The notes under the pieces: generated by a model
Database searches by the model: none
What the model was told of the DNA's origin: nothing
Seen by the model: the letters and a program-made list of their open reading frames with translations, nothing else
Origin: Andreprevotia lacus DSM 23236
GTDB lineage: Bacteria > Pseudomonadota > Gammaproteobacteria > Burkholderiales > Chitinibacteraceae
Reading direction: 5' to 3'
Assembly (NCBI RefSeq): GCF_900176275.1
Contig: NZ_FWXD01000039.1
Location: 1 to 34,443, forward strand
Length of the DNA stretch: 34,443 nucleotides
Translations under genes and position numbers: made by a program
Shown: piece by piece, positions 1 to 8,028 of the stretch
Layout of the letters: every line of letters starts with the position of its first letter
How positions within the stretch are numbered: position 1 is the stretch's first letter

Positions 1-858
1 TCCAACAGCCAGCGCACCACCCACTACGTATTCGAACCGGGCAGCTTCGTGCCGCTGCTGCAAGCCACCACCAGCGGCACCATCCGCCTGCCGCGTACCC
101 CGGTATGGGAAGGCGACTACGACCGCGATCAAGACCCGCTATGGCAAGACCCGCCGGAAGCGAAAGCGTTTGAACAACTGCACTACTACCACTGCGACCA
201 CCTTGGCACGCCGCAAGAGCTGAGCGACCAGCACGGCAATCTCGCCTGGCAGGCCAGCTATAAAGCCTGGGGTGAAGCCAAGGAAGTGATCAGCGATGCG
301 GCGAAGAAGGCCGGCATCCACAACCCGTTCCGTTTCCAGGGTCAGTACTACGACCACGAGACGGGGCTGCACTACAACCGGCATCGGTACTATGATCCGG
401 TGATCGGGCGGTTTGTGAGCAAGGATCCGATCGGGCTGGCGGGTGGGTTGAATATCTACCAGTACGCGCCGAATGCGGTGCAGTGGGTTGATCCGTTGGG
501 GTTGACAGGCATGAATGCCACTATATCGGGGCCCAATATTCCTGGCGGTTCAGTGAGCGGCCTCAGTACCGCAGAAGGGGGGACTGGGATCACAAATGAA
601 GCAGTGCAAAAAGCATATGACAACGTACCCAAGGAAATTCGTAAGGACTACCATGGGGATTGCGCCGAGGCTGAAGGCCTGAGCACTCTCGGTAACTTAG
701 TGTGCGCAAAGAATATAGAAGATTTGAAGAAATATACAGCAGGTGCCGAGGGGCGTGCGTTCCGCAATGACAAAAAAGGAAAACCTCATCCAGCATGCCC
801 TAGCTGCGGGCATGTATATGGCCAACTTGGGATTGCTGATGGACATTGCAAATCATGA
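1..858 (+). CDS. Rhs-family polymorphic toxin, C-terminal part (YwqJ-like deaminase tip), truncated by window edge
   Basis: The reading frame is open from base 1, so the gene starts upstream. Visible Rhs core: YD-type repeats, then the conserved end of the core (FRFQGQYYDHETGLHYNRHRY, RYYDPVIGRFVSKDPIG, LNIYQYAPNAVQWVDPLG), after which Rhs proteins switch to a variable toxin domain. The ~115-residue tip carries HGDCAEAEG and, ~60 residues later, HPACPSCGH. This H/C-A-E plus PCxxC pairing is the zinc site of the nucleotide/nucleic-acid deaminase fold, closest to YwqJ-type toxin deaminases. Known for the family: delivered by T6SS or related routes and released by cleavage of the core. The toxin tip is less GC-rich than the core, as expected for an exchanged cassette. 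The stop overlaps the immunity gene start (ATGA). The deaminase call rests on motifs only. Confidence 0.88.
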   Translation, partial: SNSQRTTHYVFEPGSFVPLLQATTSGTIRLPRTPVWEGDYDRDQDPLWQDPPEAKAFEQLHYYHCDHLGTPQELSDQHGNLAWQASYKAWGEAKEVISDAAKKAGIHNPFRFQGQYYDHETGLHYNRHRYYDPVIGRFVSKDPIGLAGGLNIYQYAPNAVQWVDPLGLTGMNATISGPNIPGGSVSGLSTAEGGTGITNEAVQKAYDNVPKEIRKDYHGDCAEAEGLSTLGNLVCAKNIEDLKKYTAGAEGRAFRNDKKGKPHPACPSCGHVYGQLGIADGHCKS

Positions 859-1346
859 ATAGAGAAGATATTTCAGAAAGAAAAATTCTTGAAGAAAACT
901 ACGACGTAGAAGAAGCTAGCTACTCGTACAACAATTCTTCCTGGATCGTACATGATTTTTTCGAGAATGAGCTTTTAGCTAAAAAAACGCTTGATGAATT
1001 GAAAATTCATGAGAATGCTCGAGAGTGCGCGGCTTTATTTTCCAATGCACTAAAACTTTATTTGGAGCATAAAATTTCCAAGAAGGAATTTTCTGATTTC
1101 AGAATCAATGCATGGAATGAGGTTGACCATCGGGAAGGAAATGAAAAAAAACTTTTCAGAGTGATCGTCTCAAGCCTGTATGACGAAGAGTACAGGAATA
1201 ATGAAAGGGAAGTCGCTCCTCTTAATTATTTCGAAGTTATTTTTTCAACCACCTATAAACTAGATAAGGGACTTTGTAAAAAGTTCAGAGAATTTTGTGA
1301 GAGACACCCGGCAATGCAGCACTTTCGCTACTCAAGCCAAGGCTGA
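855..1346 (+). CDS. Putative immunity protein for the upstream Rhs deaminase toxin
   Basis: 163 residues, acidic, no signal peptide or membrane segment. The ATG at 855 overlaps the toxin stop by four bases (ATGA); an in-frame TTG at 846 is less likely. The gene is much more AT-rich than its neighbours, typical of immunity genes traded with toxin tips. I do not recognise a named immunity family. The role is inferred from position directly after the toxin tip and from the translational overlap. Confidence 0.72.
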   Translation: MNREDISERKILEENYDVEEASYSYNNSSWIVHDFFENELLAKKTLDELKIHENARECAALFSNALKLYLEHKISKKEFSDFRINAWNEVDHREGNEKKLFRVIVSSLYDEEYRNNEREVAPLNYFEVIFSTTYKLDKGLCKKFREFCERHPAMQHFRYSSQG

Positions 1347-1507
1347 AATAGGATTCCGTGCTGTGTAAAATTAATGGACTCCTATCAGCTCGGTCAAAAT
1401 TGGAGAAAAGCATACGCACAACCAATTCGAGGGGTTTGAGCGGGAGTATTTTTTGTATATCCAAAATTGCTAGCAATTTAATACGCCTATCTCCACAAAA
1501 GCGCCGC

Positions 1508-1700
1508 ATGACTGGCGGCAGCAAACTGCTCGGCAACCTGCTGCGCGACTACGCCGGCGTGCGCTACGACTACGACAGCCGCGGCAACCTCAGCACCCGC
1601 CGACGTCGTGTCTGGAAAAGCCAAGAAATGGGCTACAAAATATCAAGAAATATTGATTGCCGATGGATTGCCGGCTGATTCCTACTCCGTGGCGAAATGA
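1508..1700 (+). pseudogene. Displaced Rhs cassette: core fragment plus orphan toxin tail
   Basis: Bases 1514-1600 repeat, almost unchanged, the Rhs core segment at 2092-2178 (encoding GSKLLGNLLRDYAGVRYDY and SRGNLSTR). Just after the repeat the coding frame shifts: from 1602 a different frame encodes a 32-residue tail containing SGKAKKWATKYQEILIADG and ends at TGA 1698-1700, overlapping the next gene's ATG. This looks like the 3' remnant of another toxin tip joined to a core fragment by recombination. Bases 1347-1507 show nothing recognisable. Confidence 0.6.
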
Positions 1701-2017
1701 AAAATTTTGATAGTGAATTGTATAAAATTATTATCGAATTGGAGAAGTATTATGAGTCCGACCTCTCTGAGGCTGAGGATAGCGCGGAAAATGCAAGAAT
1801 AAAAGAATGCATATTCTCCCTCATTAGGGAGGCACACATTTCTGGGAGCTTTGAAGCCAAGGAGAAATTGCTATCTCTTTTGTCGGAGAATGTTGGCTGC
1901 CAAGAAGATATAGAGCTTGTTGAAGAATTTTCAAAACGGTTAATTGACGAGGGTGTACTCACTCCAATGGAGCTGGAAAAACATTTTTCTGAATTTTCAA
2001 CAGCGCGTTGGCATTGA
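1697..2017 (+). CDS. Putative orphan immunity protein
   Basis: 106 residues, strongly acidic and helical, AT-rich compared with the flanking Rhs DNA. The ATG overlaps the stop of the preceding orphan toxin tail (ATGA), the same junction style as the intact toxin/immunity pair at 855. No family recognised. Orphan immunity genes behind displaced toxin tips are common in Rhs loci and may protect against kin carrying the matching toxin; this is inference from layout. Confidence 0.6.
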   Translation: MKNFDSELYKIIIELEKYYESDLSEAEDSAENARIKECIFSLIREAHISGSFEAKEKLLSLLSENVGCQEDIELVEEFSKRLIDEGVLTPMELEKHFSEFSTARWH

Positions 2018-2079
2018 TTTTTCTAAAAACCTGCTGCTAGCTAGCGCCCCCGGAAAAGAGATGAAATCGGCCAATTCAC

Positions 2080-2651
2080 CAAGGGCATGCCGGCGGCAGC
2101 AAACTGCTCGACAACCTGCTGCGCGACTACGCCGGCGTGCACTACGACTACAACAGCCGTGGCAACCTCAGCACCCGCATCAGCAATGGCCAAGGCACGT
2201 GGAGCTGCTCACAAAACCCAGCGTAGCGGTGCTGGCAAGGCTCGCGAAACGCAGACAGTACAAACCGTACGGCCAGTGAGCGTAACGCCGCCAGCAGGGT
2301 TTTGTGAGTGGCTCTGGCTACGAATGGGACCACTACAACCGCTTGACCAGCGTTCGCAGTGATCAAGTCCTCACCCAGTTTGCCTACGACCCACTCGGGC
2401 GACGCCTCTACAAACAAAGCAGCGCCATCCGCCCGTTCAACGCCAACCTGCAATGGGCCGAGCAAGAACAAGCGCGCATCAGCAAGGAAAAGAACCTCGG
2501 CATCACCCTGTACGGCTGGGACGGCGACACGCTGGCCTGGGAATCCAACAGCCAGCGCACCACCCACTACGTATTCGAACCGGGCAGCTTCGTGCCGCTG
2601 CTGCAAGCCACCACCAGCGGCACCATCCGCCTGCCGCGCACCCCGGTGTGC
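2080..2651 (+). pseudogene. Second Rhs core fragment, interrupted by a repeat element
   Basis: Bases 2092-2178 match 1514-1600, and 2544-2651 match bases 1-108 of this window (the Rhs core around THYVFEPGSFVPLLQATTSG). The fragment is interrupted at 2202-2314 by a short element with inverted ends and loses Rhs similarity after about 2651, close to the end of the convergent TetR gene. It is therefore a non-functional core piece that could still serve as recombination substrate for cassette exchange with the upstream rhs gene. Confidence 0.7.
2202..2314 (+). repeat. Short interspersed element with terminal inverted repeats (copy 1)
   Basis: About 113 bp whose ends are imperfect inverted repeats: GAGCTGCTCACAAAACCC on the left, and the complement of GGGTTTTGTGAGTGGCTC on the right. 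The whole element reappears in inverted orientation at 9867-9980. It lies inside Rhs core sequence, between the codons for NGQG and GYEWDHYN, so it was inserted there. No coding capacity. MITE-like or REP-like. Confidence 0.75.
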
Positions 2652-2668
2652 AAGGTCGACGGTATGGC

Positions 2669-3301
2669 TCAGATGGCCCCTAGTCCAACAAGGTACCCCC
2701 CAAACATATCCGCCATCGCATCGGCATAGGCGGCGATCTCGGCCGGGGTGCGCGGGGTTTCCGAGTATTGTTTGCCTACGGCGCTGAGGGTGTCGGTGAT
2801 CAGCGCGCCGGCCAGCGCGCGCGTGGCGTCGGATGCATCGGGCAACGCCGCCAGCATGAAGCGCTGCAGGGTTTGTTGGCCGGTGGCACGGGCGGTTTGC
2901 GCCTCTGGCGCGTCGCGATAAAGCGGTGCGGCATCGTTCAGTGCGCCGCGTACTTCGGCTTCGTCACATTCGGACTGGATAAAGGCGTGCACCAGCGTGC
3001 GCAAGCGCGCCAGCGGTGGCTGGCTGGCGTCTTCCAGTATGGTTTGCAGCATGGCATTGGTTTGCTGCCATTCATCGCTCTGCAAGCGGAACAAAATGGC
3101 GGCCTTGTTGGGAAAGTACTGGTACACCGAGCCGATGCTCACCCCGGCACGCTCGGCCACCCGCGCGGTGGTGAAACGCGGCGCGCCTTCCTTGGCCAGA
3201 ACCTGAACAGCTGCGGTGAGTATGGCGGCCACCAGCTCGGCAGAACGGGCCTGCTGCGGTTGCTTGCGCGAGGAAATACGGGGGCTGCGGCGTTCGCTCA
3301 T
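2669..3301 (-). CDS. TetR/AcrR-family transcriptional regulator
   Basis: 210 residues. The N-terminal helix-turn-helix lies around residues 20-65 (AAVQVLAKEGAPRFTTARVA, ERAGVSIGSVYQYFPNKAAI), the classic TetR signature. The rest is a helical ligand-binding and dimerisation domain of unspecified ligand. Divergent from the O-methyltransferase at 3396 with 94 bp between, so it probably represses that gene and itself. Its 3' end abuts broken Rhs DNA. Confidence 0.92.
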   Translation of the reverse strand: MSERRSPRISSRKQPQQARSAELVAAILTAAVQVLAKEGAPRFTTARVAERAGVSIGSVYQYFPNKAAILFRLQSDEWQQTNAMLQTILEDASQPPLARLRTLVHAFIQSECDEAEVRGALNDAAPLYRDAPEAQTARATGQQTLQRFMLAALPDASDATRALAGALITDTLSAVGKQYSETPRTPAEIAAYADAMADMFGGYLVGLGAI

Positions 3302-3395
3302 GTCGGGCCTGGCAATGCGAATAGTGAAACGCGATTAATTCGTCATATTCTAGTCCGGTAGCGACACACACTCAAATACCTGCCGGAGTAGACCC

Positions 3396-4061
3396 ATGAA
3401 TACCCTCACCACCGCCCCGCTTGCCCCCTTGCTGGATCGTTTGTTCGACGAGGCCGATGCCTCGGCACCGCTGATTCAGCAAGCCGTTGCCGATCTGCCC
3501 GAACAGGCGCTGGCGCAGCTGATGCAAAGCAAAACCGGCTACCGCGAGCTGTATGGCCGGCTGAAAGACATGCCGCTGCCGGTGTCCCGCGCGACCGGCA
3601 CCCTGCTCTACATGCTGGCGCGCAGCAGCAATGCCCGCTACATCATCGAATTTGGTACCTCGTTCGGCATCTCTACCCTGCATCTGGCTGCCGCGCTACG
3701 CGACAACGGCGGCGGGCGGTTGATCGGCAGCGAGTTCGAGCCCGCCAAGGTAGCGCGTGCGCGGCAACACATGGTTAATGCCGGCGTTGCCGATCTAGTC
3801 GAGATCCGCGAGGGCGATGCGCTGCACACGCTGGCCGGTACGCTGCCTGAGCACATAGACCTGCTGTTGCTGGACGGCGCCAAGGCGCTCTATCCGGACA
3901 TCCTGGCCATGCTGGAACCACACCTGCGCCCGGGCGCGCTGGTGGTGGCTGATAACGCCGGCGACAGCCCGGCCTATCTGGCACATGTGCGCGCCCCCGG
4001 CAGCGGCTACCTGTCCACGCCGTTTGGTGATGATGTGGAGGTATCGTTGCGGCTGGGTTGA
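3396..4061 (+). CDS. Class I SAM-dependent O-methyltransferase
   Basis: 221 residues. Rossmann motif I is YIIEFGTSFGISTLHLAAAL (about residues 85-104); the acidic end of strand beta-2 is IGSEFEP, and IDLLLLDGAK is the motif characteristic of the catechol/caffeoyl-CoA O-methyltransferase superfamily. Cytoplasmic, no signal peptide. The ATG follows GGAG at a good distance. Likely under control of the divergent TetR regulator. Substrate unknown. Confidence 0.88.
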   Translation: MNTLTTAPLAPLLDRLFDEADASAPLIQQAVADLPEQALAQLMQSKTGYRELYGRLKDMPLPVSRATGTLLYMLARSSNARYIIEFGTSFGISTLHLAAALRDNGGGRLIGSEFEPAKVARARQHMVNAGVADLVEIREGDALHTLAGTLPEHIDLLLLDGAKALYPDILAMLEPHLRPGALVVADNAGDSPAYLAHVRAPGSGYLSTPFGDDVEVSLRLG

Positions 4062-4338
4062 TTCTGTCTGGCACCAAAGCAGCCCGGCTTGGGTCGCCCC
4101 CTGCTTGCGCATGAGCACATGGCACATCATCCGCGTTGCACACAACCAGAAAACCGCCGTCTGGCTTCATCAACAAATCAGCAAATAACAATGAAGCTGT
4201 TGTTTTTAAACAATTTTTACATTCATACACCACCGTCTGCTTGAGTCCGCCCCGCATTCCCTGCACTTTGTCGTTGCCTGACATAGACCATGTCAATCAT
4301 GGAAAGAAAAAGGCACCAAAGAATAAGGAGACGGATAC

Positions 4339-5628
4339 ATGAAGCAGTTTGCAACACACAAGGCCAGCAGCAAGGACAAGCAGGCACCACGCGGCTGGCA
4401 GCGTGCGGCATGGACAACCATCGCCGCGCTGCTGCTGGGCGCCAGCCAAGCCACCAGCGCTGCCGCATGGCTGGCGGGCAGCACTTATGAGCAGGGCGAT
4501 ATCGTTACCCATCAGGGCCAAGAATGGCAGGCCCGCTGGTGGACGCGGGGCGATGTGCCCGGCACGCAGGCCACGGCGTGGCAGGTCGCACCGTCAGAGG
4601 ATGCGCCGGCCTGGCAGGCAGCAACGGTTTACCAAGGCGGCGAGCTGGTGCTGCATGCCGGCCTGCTCTACCAGGCGCAATGGTGGAGCCGGGGCGAAAC
4701 ACCGGGCACGGCAGGCAGCGCCTGGCGGGCGCTGGGTTCCGGGGTGAAAGCGGCGCAGTTCGTACGCGTGCCGGGCGGCCGCTTCATCATGGGCGCCACC
4801 ATCAAGGGCAAGGCCAATTACGACAACGAAGAACCGGTGCACCCGGTCACCTTGTCGTCGTTCTGGCTGAGCAGCACCGAGGTGACCTACCGCCAGTTCG
4901 ACCGCTACACCCGCGCCACCAGCCAGCCGCTGCTGAGCAATCTGGATGCCGGCGGTCTGGCCTTTGGCTGTGGCGAGCGCCCGGCGGTGAATGTGTCGTG
5001 GTGGGCCGCCGTACGCTATATCAACTGGCTGAATCAACAGCACGGCTGGCCGCGCTCGTATGACGAAAACAGCGGCAATCTGCTGGATGCCGCCGGCCTG
5101 CCCACCACCGATGTAGCCAAGGTCATCGGCTACCGCCTGCCAACCGAGGCAGAGTGGGAATATGCAGCGCGTGAGCGCGGCCGCGACATCATCAATGCCT
5201 GGGGCAATGGCGAGCCGGTGATCAATGGCAAACCCGCCGCCAATGTGGCCGATGCCAGCCTCAAGGCCTTTTTCGAGCCGATCGCACCACTGCCTTGGTG
5301 GTTGGTGCCATGGCAAGCCGATGACGGCTATGCGCGGCTGGCGCCGGTGGGCAGCTTCATCCCCAATGCACTGGGGCTGTACGACATGTCGGGCAATGCA
5401 TGGGAATGGACCACCGATCAGGAGCGTGTTTACACCACGCAGGCGCAGGTCAACCCGGTGGGGGTAAGTACCTCACCGGGACGCATCATGCGCGGAGCCA
5501 GCTGGGATAACGGTCAGGACATGCATATCACCGACCGCTATGCGGATGACCCGGCCACCTCGACCGCCGCCACCGGCTTGCGCCTGGCGCGCTCGGGCAA
5601 TGCCGAGGCCAACTGGCCAAGCCGCTGA
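4339..5628 (+). CDS. Secreted chitin-binding protein with FGE/sulfatase-modifying-factor domain
   Basis: 429 residues. A long basic n-region and a hydrophobic stretch (AAWTTIAALLLGA) followed by TSA-A give a signal peptide. Two CBM5/12 modules follow: AWLAGSTYEQGDIVTHQGQE with WQARWWTRGDVPG, and AWQAATVYQGGELVLHAG with YQAQWWSRGETPG. From about residue 140 an FGE-sulfatase (SUMF1) domain: FVRVPGGRFIMGA, SSTEVTYRQFDRY, PAVNVSWWAAVRYINWLN, YRLPTEAEWEYAARERG, GLYDMSGNAWEWTTD, and the end RIMRGASWDN...GLRLAR. The fold is shared by formylglycine-generating enzymes and by lectin-like non-catalytic relatives; catalysis is not shown. The ATG follows AAGGAG. The chitin-binding modules suggest extracellular action on chitin. 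Confidence 0.9.
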   Translation: MKQFATHKASSKDKQAPRGWQRAAWTTIAALLLGASQATSAAAWLAGSTYEQGDIVTHQGQEWQARWWTRGDVPGTQATAWQVAPSEDAPAWQAATVYQGGELVLHAGLLYQAQWWSRGETPGTAGSAWRALGSGVKAAQFVRVPGGRFIMGATIKGKANYDNEEPVHPVTLSSFWLSSTEVTYRQFDRYTRATSQPLLSNLDAGGLAFGCGERPAVNVSWWAAVRYINWLNQQHGWPRSYDENSGNLLDAAGLPTTDVAKVIGYRLPTEAEWEYAARERGRDIINAWGNGEPVINGKPAANVADASLKAFFEPIAPLPWWLVPWQADDGYARLAPVGSFIPNALGLYDMSGNAWEWTTDQERVYTTQAQVNPVGVSTSPGRIMRGASWDNGQDMHITDRYADDPATSTAATGLRLARSGNAEANWPSR

Positions 5629-6071
5629 AGAAGCGGTTTGAACCTCGACACCAGCGGTGAACCCGTGTCACCCGGAACCCGGCGCTGCCGGGTTCCGCCC
5701 AATCATGCGGCTGGGGACCATCTCCTGGCGGCAGGCCATCCGGGTCAAGCCGCATTGCGGTGCCCACCATGACTCCAACCGTCTTCGCTGGGCCCGAGAC
5801 CCTGCGTGATACGGTTGCAAAGCACCCCCTGTCCGTCTGGCAGCAAGGCGGTAAGCGCAGGCAAAACACCAATTCCCTTCAAACCACGCGGCCGCGCATG
5901 CCACACCAGCGACCTTCCTGATCAGGCTGCAAGTTTGCCGACATCAGCATTTTTGCCACAGCACTCTTGATCACATGTAAATACGGATATTCCGTAAGTA
6001 TTTTCGTTTATAGTCGCAAGGCAATACAGAACACCACGTCAAAATCATGCCAACCAACAGGAGGTTACATC
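5629..6071. other. Intergenic region with a repetitive hairpin and the tail-collar operon promoter region
   Basis: A perfect hairpin, GGAACCCGGC-gct-GCCGGGTTCC, lies at 5674-5696; the same arms recur at 10222-10244 with another loop. Further on, ACGGA-TAT-TCCGT at about 5984-5996 is a short palindrome upstream of the tail-collar operon and may be an operator. No convincing coding region seen. Confidence 0.5.
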
Positions 6072-6590
6072 GTGGATCAGTATCTAGGTGAAATCCGGCT
6101 GTGCGCGTTCCCTTACGCGCCCAAGGGCTGGGCGCTGTGCAACGGCGCACTGCTTTCGATCCAGCAAAACCAGGCCTTGTTCGCGTTGCTGGGCATCCAG
6201 TACGGCGGCAATGGCACTACCGTCTTCCAGCTTCCCGATCTGCGCGGCCGCACGCCGGTGCATCGCTCGCTGGATGGCCAATATGTACAGGGCCAGCCCG
6301 GTGGCGTGGAAACAGTGACGCTGACCACAGCAACCATCCCAGCGCACAACCACTTGTTCAAGGCGACCACAACTGCTGCCACCCTGGCCATCCCCGGTAC
6401 CGCGAGCAACAGCTATCTCGCGCAGCCTGGCGCCAGCCTCTTTGCTCCGGTAAATGCAAGCAGCATCGTTCCCATGGATGCGGCAGCCAGCGACGCAACA
6501 GGCGGCAGCACGCCGCATGACAACATGCAGCCGTCGCTGGTGATGAACTACATCATCGCGCTGACCGGCATTTTCCCGTCCCGCAACTAA
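6072..6590 (+). CDS. Phage tail collar-domain protein (Mdp-type), first of three
   Basis: 172 residues from GTG 6072, chosen because GGAGG precedes it at 6061 and because homologous starts (xDQYxGEIR) align. Conserved family features: YLGEIRLCAFPYAPKGWALC, NGALLSIQQNQALFALLG, YGGNGTTVFQLPDLRGR, IPAHNH, and the C-terminal MNYIIALTGIFPS. This is the tail-collar/microcystin-dependent-protein family; such proteins form phage-tail-fibre-like trimers and often come in threes. No other tail genes nearby, so not a prophage. Function in bacteria unclear. Confidence 0.88.
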   Translation: MDQYLGEIRLCAFPYAPKGWALCNGALLSIQQNQALFALLGIQYGGNGTTVFQLPDLRGRTPVHRSLDGQYVQGQPGGVETVTLTTATIPAHNHLFKATTTAATLAIPGTASNSYLAQPGASLFAPVNASSIVPMDAAASDATGGSTPHDNMQPSLVMNYIIALTGIFPSRN

Positions 6591-6600
6591 GGATCACATC

Positions 6601-7131
6601 ATGGCAACTCCATTTGTTGGTGAAATCCGCATTTTTGCGGGTACGTTCGCCCCCGTCGGTTGGGCGCTTTGCAACGGGCAACAGCTGAGTATTTCGGAAA
6701 ACGAGGTGCTGTACTCCCTGATTGGCACCACTTATGGTGGCGACGGGCAAATCTATTTCCTTGCGCCCAACCTGAACGGCCGCCTGCCTATCGGTCAGGG
6801 CCAAGGCTTGGGGCTGAGCCAACGCGTGGTCGGTCAATCATTCGGCAGTGAAAACGTCACGCTCACGACCAGCAACCTGCCCACCCACACCCACACGGTA
6901 CAAGCCAGCAAAGATGCGGCTACAACCGCAACACCGGGCAATACCGGCATGCTGGCGACCACCGGTTCCAATTTCTATCACGCGGGTACCCCCCCCTCGC
7001 CCACTGCGGTCAAGCTCAGCCCCGGCACCTTGTCCACGACCGGCAATACGCTGCCCCACTCGAACATGATGCCAACGCTGTCGCTCAACTACATCATCGC
7101 GACCGCAGGCATCTACCCGTCGCAAAGCTAA
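6601..7131 (+). CDS. Phage tail collar-domain protein (Mdp-type), second of three
   Basis: 176 residues, 10 bp after the previous stop with AAGGA before the ATG. Same architecture: FVGEIRIFAGTFAPVGWALC, NGQQLSISENEVLYSLIG, YGGDGQIYFLAPNLNGRLP, LPTHTHT, MPTLSLNYIIATAGIYPS. Paralogue of the flanking genes, translated from the same operon. Confidence 0.88.
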   Translation: MATPFVGEIRIFAGTFAPVGWALCNGQQLSISENEVLYSLIGTTYGGDGQIYFLAPNLNGRLPIGQGQGLGLSQRVVGQSFGSENVTLTTSNLPTHTHTVQASKDAATTATPGNTGMLATTGSNFYHAGTPPSPTAVKLSPGTLSTTGNTLPHSNMMPTLSLNYIIATAGIYPSQS

Positions 7132-7148
7132 GACTCGGAGCAAACAAA

Positions 7149-7667
7149 ATGTCAGATCAATACGTAGGCGAAATCCGCGTTTTCGGTTTCAACTTTGCGC
7201 CGAATCAATGGGCCTCCTGCGACGGCCAGATTCTGCCGATTCAGCAAAACGCCCCGCTGTTCGCCATTCTGGGCGTGAACTATGGCGGCAACGGCACCAC
7301 CAATTTTGGATTGCCCGATCTGCAAGGCCGTGCCGGGCTGGACGCCAGCGTGCCCACACTGGTTGGTGAGCAATCAGGCGCGCCCTCGATCACCCTGCAA
7401 GTCAGCGAGATCCCACAACACACCCACAATGCCTATGTTGACAATGGCCGCCCGCAGTCAGAAGCCGCCAGCGCCCAGATCCCCAGCCGTTTTGCGACAA
7501 AGGACGTCTATACCTATCTGATCGATACACCGGCACCGCCACTGGTATCGCTCGCCCCGCAAACCGTCTCTCTCATAGGCGGCAACGGCGCGCACGAAAA
7601 CCGCCAGCCGTATCAGGTACTGAACTACTGCATCGCGCTGCAAGGTATTTTCCCGGCACGCTCGTAA
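7149..7667 (+). CDS. Phage tail collar-domain protein (Mdp-type), third of three
   Basis: 172 residues, 17 bp after the second paralogue. Features: YVGEIRVFGFNFAPNQWASC, DGQILPIQQNAPLFAILG, YGGNGTTNFGLPDLQGR, IPQHTHN, and the C-terminal LNYCIALQGIFPARS. Closest to the first paralogue at its N terminus (xDQYxGEIR). Confidence 0.88.
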   Translation: MSDQYVGEIRVFGFNFAPNQWASCDGQILPIQQNAPLFAILGVNYGGNGTTNFGLPDLQGRAGLDASVPTLVGEQSGAPSITLQVSEIPQHTHNAYVDNGRPQSEAASAQIPSRFATKDVYTYLIDTPAPPLVSLAPQTVSLIGGNGAHENRQPYQVLNYCIALQGIFPARS

Positions 7668-7730
7668 TCCACAGCATGCAGTTCCGGCAGGGGGACGCTC
7701 CTGCCGGATTTAACCCTTCACGAGCTACCG

Positions 7731-8024
7731 ATGACGTTCTCTCGCGCCCTGTTCAGCCCGCATGTGGGCACCACCTTCAATGTACATCTGTCCAGCGAGC
7801 ATGCACTATCACTGCAGCTGCAAGAAGTCAGGCAGCCCAATACCATGCCGCCCGGTTACGAGGTATTTTCGCTGATATTCCACGGGGTTTCGGCCCAACC
7901 GTTGCCGCAAGGCACCTATGCGCTGCAGCATGCCGAACTGGCCGAACAAGCCATCTTTCTGGTGCCGGTCGGCAAGCGTGACCACGGTTTCGAATACCAG
8001 GCCTGCTTCAACATCGTGATCTGA
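7731..8024 (+). CDS. Small protein of the tail-collar operon (DUF6916-like)
   Basis: 97 residues beginning MTFSRALFSPHVGTTFNVHL. A beta-rich small protein with GYEVFSLIFHG, PLPQGTYALQHAELAE and FLVPVGKRDHGFEYQACFN. This pattern is the DUF6916 type often encoded beside tail-collar triplets. It lies 63 bp after the third collar gene and 4 bp before the acetyltransferase, so probably in one operon. Function unknown; family name from memory. Confidence 0.7.
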   Translation: MTFSRALFSPHVGTTFNVHLSSEHALSLQLQEVRQPNTMPPGYEVFSLIFHGVSAQPLPQGTYALQHAELAEQAIFLVPVGKRDHGFEYQACFNIVI

Positions 8025-8028
8025 CCCC

